Shown: positions 61,651-64,000 of the stretch, in pieces | Layout: each line of letters begins with the position of its first letter | Numbering within the stretch: the first letter of the stretch is position 1 | Assembly (NCBI RefSeq): GCF_009696005.1 | Contig: NZ_VUMV01000006.1 | Location: 1-64,000 of the forward strand | Source: Bilifractor porci | GTDB taxonomy: Bacteria; Bacillota; Clostridia; Lachnospirales; Lachnospiraceae | Length of the DNA: 64,000 nucleotides | Direction: 5' to 3' | Made by a program: the position numbers and the translations under genes | Notes under the pieces: model-generated | Database searches by the model: none | What the model was told of the DNA's origin: nothing | What the model saw: only the letters and a program-made list of their open reading frames with translations

Positions 61651-62745
61651 TTATTTTGTACCGGACTCATACATCTCCCGGCTGGTTTCATATAGTCCCT
61701 CTACATACGCATCCGTAAGGTTGGCATTGGAGTACAGGCTGAACTGGGACGGTTTGTCCGGAGAATAATACTCTTTGACAAACCGGACAGCCTGAGCCTT
61801 CTGCTCTTCAGGTGTGGCGCCTGCCGGGAGCGGATCATCACAGACAGAGATAACAATTTTGTCGCCCCAGTCCTTGTAGAGCTGTTTGGTGTCATTCATT
61901 GCCATAGGCGTCCAGGACTGCCATCCGGCGGCAACGATATTCTCAATCTGCAGCTCGATATGTCCGCAGCTGTGCAGGTCTGCGAATTTCCCCTTTGCCT
62001 TGATGTGGTCGGTAATCTGTTTCTGGAACGGAACAAAAATTTCCCTGGCGACGTCTTTGGAGAAGAACGGCGCCTTCTGGGAACCCCAGTCATCGTGATA
62101 GGTAAAGGAGTCAATCCCGTCCCCGTAAGTCTCACAGGCGGCATCAATCAGCTGAATATGAAGATCCACCAGCTTCTGAAGAAGCTCTTTCAGGTCGTCG
62201 GTGCTGTCCTCGTCAATTAAAGTGACAGCAGCCTGCTCAAACCCGAGGAAGGAAATAATACGTTCAAAGCCGGCGCCGTTTAAGAACCAGAAGGAGTTGC
62301 ACTGTCCGTTGTGGAGAAATTCATAGTTATCTCTGCCGCTCTGGTCCCAGTCCCAGGAGTTAATATCCGGCCAAACAATCTTATCGTGCCATTCGCTGAT
62401 GTCATTCAGCAGATGGGGAACTCCCGGCTTTTCCATAGAGCCTCCTACGACGGGCACATATTCCCACTCTACTCCAAACATATCTTTTCCGCCGTATTTG
62501 TCCGGAGACATCATATTCTTTTCAAACACGAAGCCCCTGGCAATATTATCCGGAATAATCTGCGGTGTAAACACGCCGATCTCCACACCGTAGGGCATCC
62601 ACATGCTGCCCTTCTGACGGTACATTCTGGCCGCTTCTTCCTTTGCTGAGATTGGGAAATTGTAGATCGGCGGTCCGGGTTTCGTCATATCAACAAAATT
62701 AGGTCCCCTTTTCGTAAATTCCAGTTCTTTCTTATCAAATGCCAT
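61651..62745 (-). CDS. UroD-superfamily protein, methyltransferase-like
   Basis: This 364-residue protein belongs to the uroporphyrinogen decarboxylase superfamily branch near cobamide methyltransferases. Visible are the C-terminal barrel segments HDDWGSQKAPFFSKDVAREIFVPFQKQITDHIKAKG and FADLHSCGHIELQIENIVAAG, with the His-Ser-Cys-Gly-His zinc-type motif. The N-terminal part is Trp-rich (SWDWDQSG, FWFLNGAGFERI). It is only distantly like the protein at 38166. No haem genes or corrinoid proteins are near. AAGGAGG precedes the ATG, and the gene stands alone, divergent from deoC. Confidence 0.8.
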   Translation of the reverse strand: MAFDKKELEFTKRGPNFVDMTKPGPPIYNFPISAKEEAARMYRQKGSMWMPYGVEIGVFTPQIIPDNIARGFVFEKNMMSPDKYGGKDMFGVEWEYVPVVGGSMEKPGVPHLLNDISEWHDKIVWPDINSWDWDQSGRDNYEFLHNGQCNSFWFLNGAGFERIISFLGFEQAAVTLIDEDSTDDLKELLQKLVDLHIQLIDAACETYGDGIDSFTYHDDWGSQKAPFFSKDVAREIFVPFQKQITDHIKAKGKFADLHSCGHIELQIENIVAAGWQSWTPMAMNDTKQLYKDWGDKIVISVCDDPLPAGATPEEQKAQAVRFVKEYYSPDKPSQFSLYSNANLTDAYVEGLYETSREMYESGTK

Positions 62746-62984
62746 GCAGAAACACCTCCTTTTTGTCTGCGAAGTATTTTACTTTCGTTCTTGCGGAGAT
62801 TTCTTCCGCTGAAATTTCCGCTGCACTTTGTGATATAGTAATTTTATGAAAAATCGAAAGGACAGCATATGTGTGGACAGCATAAAAAAACAGAAAAAAG
62901 AAGAGGAAAAAATGTGCTTGGAGAAATCAGGCAGAATGCTCAGAACCCTGTAGCAGTCAGATTTTGTGAAGAGAGGATTTTTAA

Positions 62985-63659
62985 ATGAAGATTACCAGAA
63001 GAGATGTCGCGGGAATGATTGATCATACACTGTTAAAACAGGATGCCACAGAGCTGCAGATTAAGAAGCTGTGTCAAGAGGCAGAAGAATATCATTTTGC
63101 CTCGGTATGCGTAAATCCCTGTTACGTGGCACAATGCGCAAAGGCCTTAAAAGACAGCCCTGTTCATGTTTGTACTGTTATCGGATTCCCTCTGGGAGAA
63201 ACTTCTACCGCTTCAAAAGCGTTTGAGTCCCAGGTGGCTATTGCTGACGGAGCAGACGAAGTGGATATGGTTGTTAATGTGGGAAAAATTAAATCAGACA
63301 ACTGGGATTATGTGGAAAAGGATATCCAGGCAGTTGTTGATGCTGCGGCTCCTACGAAAACGCTGGTAAAGGTTATTATTGAGACATGTCTTCTGATGGA
63401 TGAAGAAAAAATTAAGGTTTGCCAGATTGCAAAAAAATGCGGGGCAGATTTTGTAAAGACATCCACTGGATTTTCTACCGGAGGCGCTGCACCGGAAGAT
63501 GTAGCTCTTATGAGAAAGACGGTCGGACCGGACATGGGAGTCAAAGCGTCCGGTGGTATTCATACAGCAGAAGAAGCGATTGCCTGCATCCATGCCGGCG
63601 CAAACCGACTGGGCGTCAGCGCGGGAATAGCGGTTGTGAATGGAATTAAGGAAGAATAG
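62985..63659 (+). CDS. deoC: Deoxyribose-phosphate aldolase
   Basis: DeoC (224 residues) splits 2-deoxyribose 5-phosphate into glyceraldehyde 3-phosphate and acetaldehyde. The Schiff-base lysine is Lys158 in [10 protein letters not shown]. Other signatures are [13 protein letters not shown] near the start, [31 protein letters not shown] with Asp94, and GVKASGGI. Length is standard. AGAGAGG precedes the ATG. It is a single gene here with a hairpin after it; no other deoxynucleoside genes are in view. Confidence 0.97.
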   Translation: MKITRRDVAGMIDHTLLKQDATELQIKKLCQEAEEYHFASVCVNPCYVAQCAKALKDSPVHVCTVIGFPLGETSTASKAFESQVAIADGADEVDMVVNVGKIKSDNWDYVEKDIQAVVDAAAPTKTLVKVIIETCLLMDEEKIKVCQIAKKCGADFVKTSTGFSTGGAAPEDVALMRKTVGPDMGVKASGGIHTAEEAIACIHAGANRLGVSAGIAVVNGIKEE

Positions 63660-63691
63660 GAAAAAAGATAACAGTAGGGCAATAGGAAATG

Positions 63692-63720
63692 GAAGCCCGG
63701 CCTTGTAAAAGCCGGGCTTC
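63692..63720. terminator. Hairpin between deoC and the HAD gene
   Basis: GAAGCCCGGC (63692-63701) and GCCGGGCTTC (63711-63720) form a perfect 10-bp stem between convergent genes. T-runs are weak on both sides, so it may act bidirectionally but not strongly. Confidence 0.65.
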
Positions 63721-63728
63721 TCCGATCG

Positions 63729-64000
63729 TTACAGAATCTGCAGAAGGTCTTTAGGAGAATGAATTACTGCTGTTGGATGGGAGGCGGTGCCGAATCCATA
63801 GGCGGCATAAATAAAATCAGTTTCTGCCTTTTCACATGCCTGCTCATCCATCTCCGTGTCTCCGATATAAACTGGATGCTGCAGATGATATTTCTGAGCA
63901 AAAAGAGCAATATTATCAGCTTTCAGCATGCCGGTATCGTCCGGACAGCAATACGCAGTGATGTATTGCCTTGTATTTGTGGCAGACAGGAAGGTATCAA
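63729..64000 (-). CDS. HAD-family phosphatase, 5' end cut by window
   Basis: Only the C-terminal 90 residues lie in the window; the frame is open to the right edge. It reads DTFLSATNTRQYITAYC (motif II, with SATN), TGMLKADNIALFAQKYHL (motif III lysine region) and PVYIGDTEMDEQACEKA (motif IV GDTxxD), then the cap-less end with GFGTASHPTAVIHSPKDLLQIL. This fits phosphoglycolate-phosphatase-like HAD hydrolases. The substrate is unknown and the start is not in the window. Confidence 0.8.
   Translation of the reverse strand, partial: DTFLSATNTRQYITAYCCPDDTGMLKADNIALFAQKYHLQHPVYIGDTEMDEQACEKAETDFIYAAYGFGTASHPTAVIHSPKDLLQIL

Noticed and set aside
62846-62953. A 35-codon frame upstream of deoC, rich in Lys and Glu.
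   Set aside because: No ribosome binding site and no recognisable sequence; it may be leader DNA only.
1-64000. Prophage, insertion sequence, integrative element or CRISPR array.
   Set aside because: No transposase, integrase, phage structural gene, spaced repeats or tRNA-adjacent junction was seen. The lysozyme-like domain at 3090-4832 is in a secreted host protein with signal peptide.

Overview
The window looks like chromosomal DNA of a gut-type Gram-positive anaerobe of the Clostridia, most likely a member of Lachnospiraceae. The pointers are FabK as the enoyl-ACP reductase, LytR-CpsA-Psr and VanZ envelope proteins, lipoproteins with Ser/Ala-rich linkers, AGGAGG ribosome binding sites, sigma-A type promoters, and many ROK/DeoR/LacI regulated sugar operons. 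Base composition is close to balanced. I saw no rRNA, tRNA, CRISPR array, prophage or insertion sequence. Genes at both window edges are cut.

Layout. (1) 1-4.8 kb: a partial RsmF-like RNA methyltransferase, an unusual fusion of an HPr phosphocarrier domain to a fermentative D-lactate dehydrogenase, and a secreted cell-wall protein with a phage-tail-type lysozyme domain followed by two degenerate NlpC/P60-like modules. (2) 4.9-11.2 kb: a complete urease operon, ureI-A-B-C-E-F-G-D, whose leader contains a terminator-like hairpin and further structure. (3) 11.3-24.2 kb: a small unknown protein, then a complete type II fatty-acid synthesis cluster (acpP-accB-accC-accDA-fabH-fabK-fabD-fabG-fabF-fabZ), followed by a MarR-family regulator and a B12-binding radical SAM protein. 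AccD and AccA are one polypeptide, and the AccD zinc ribbon is absent. The fabD-fabG junction is partly duplicated at the fabG-fabF junction.

(4) 24.3-34.1 kb: a polyol/ketose island. A mannitol-dehydrogenase-family reductase and a D-psicose (allulose) 3-epimerase diverge from a ROK regulator, a sorbitol-dehydrogenase-like enzyme, an SDR and a ribose-type ABC transporter. (5) 34.2-42.8 kb: a second ROK protein, an FGGY kinase, two DeoR regulators, a UroD-superfamily protein, a membrane protein, a fructose-6-phosphate-aldolase-type enzyme and an aldo/keto reductase. (6) 43.1-55.0 kb: a LacI-controlled operon (ketose-bisphosphate aldolase, LacI, xylulokinase-like kinase, GatD-like dehydrogenase, PfkB kinase, a paralogous aldo/keto reductase), then a second ribose-type ABC transporter. 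The gene content suggests import of free sugars or polyols by ABC transport, oxidation to ketoses, two-step phosphorylation and aldol cleavage. There is no PTS permease in the window.

(7) 55.3-60.4 kb: a flavin reductase, an EamA exporter, a Suv3-like RNA helicase, an LCP protein and a VanZ protein. (8) 60.4-64 kb: a DUF4349-type lipoprotein, a second UroD-superfamily protein, deoxyribose-phosphate aldolase and a partial HAD phosphatase. All functional calls rest on reading motifs and recalled family sequences; no database search was run.
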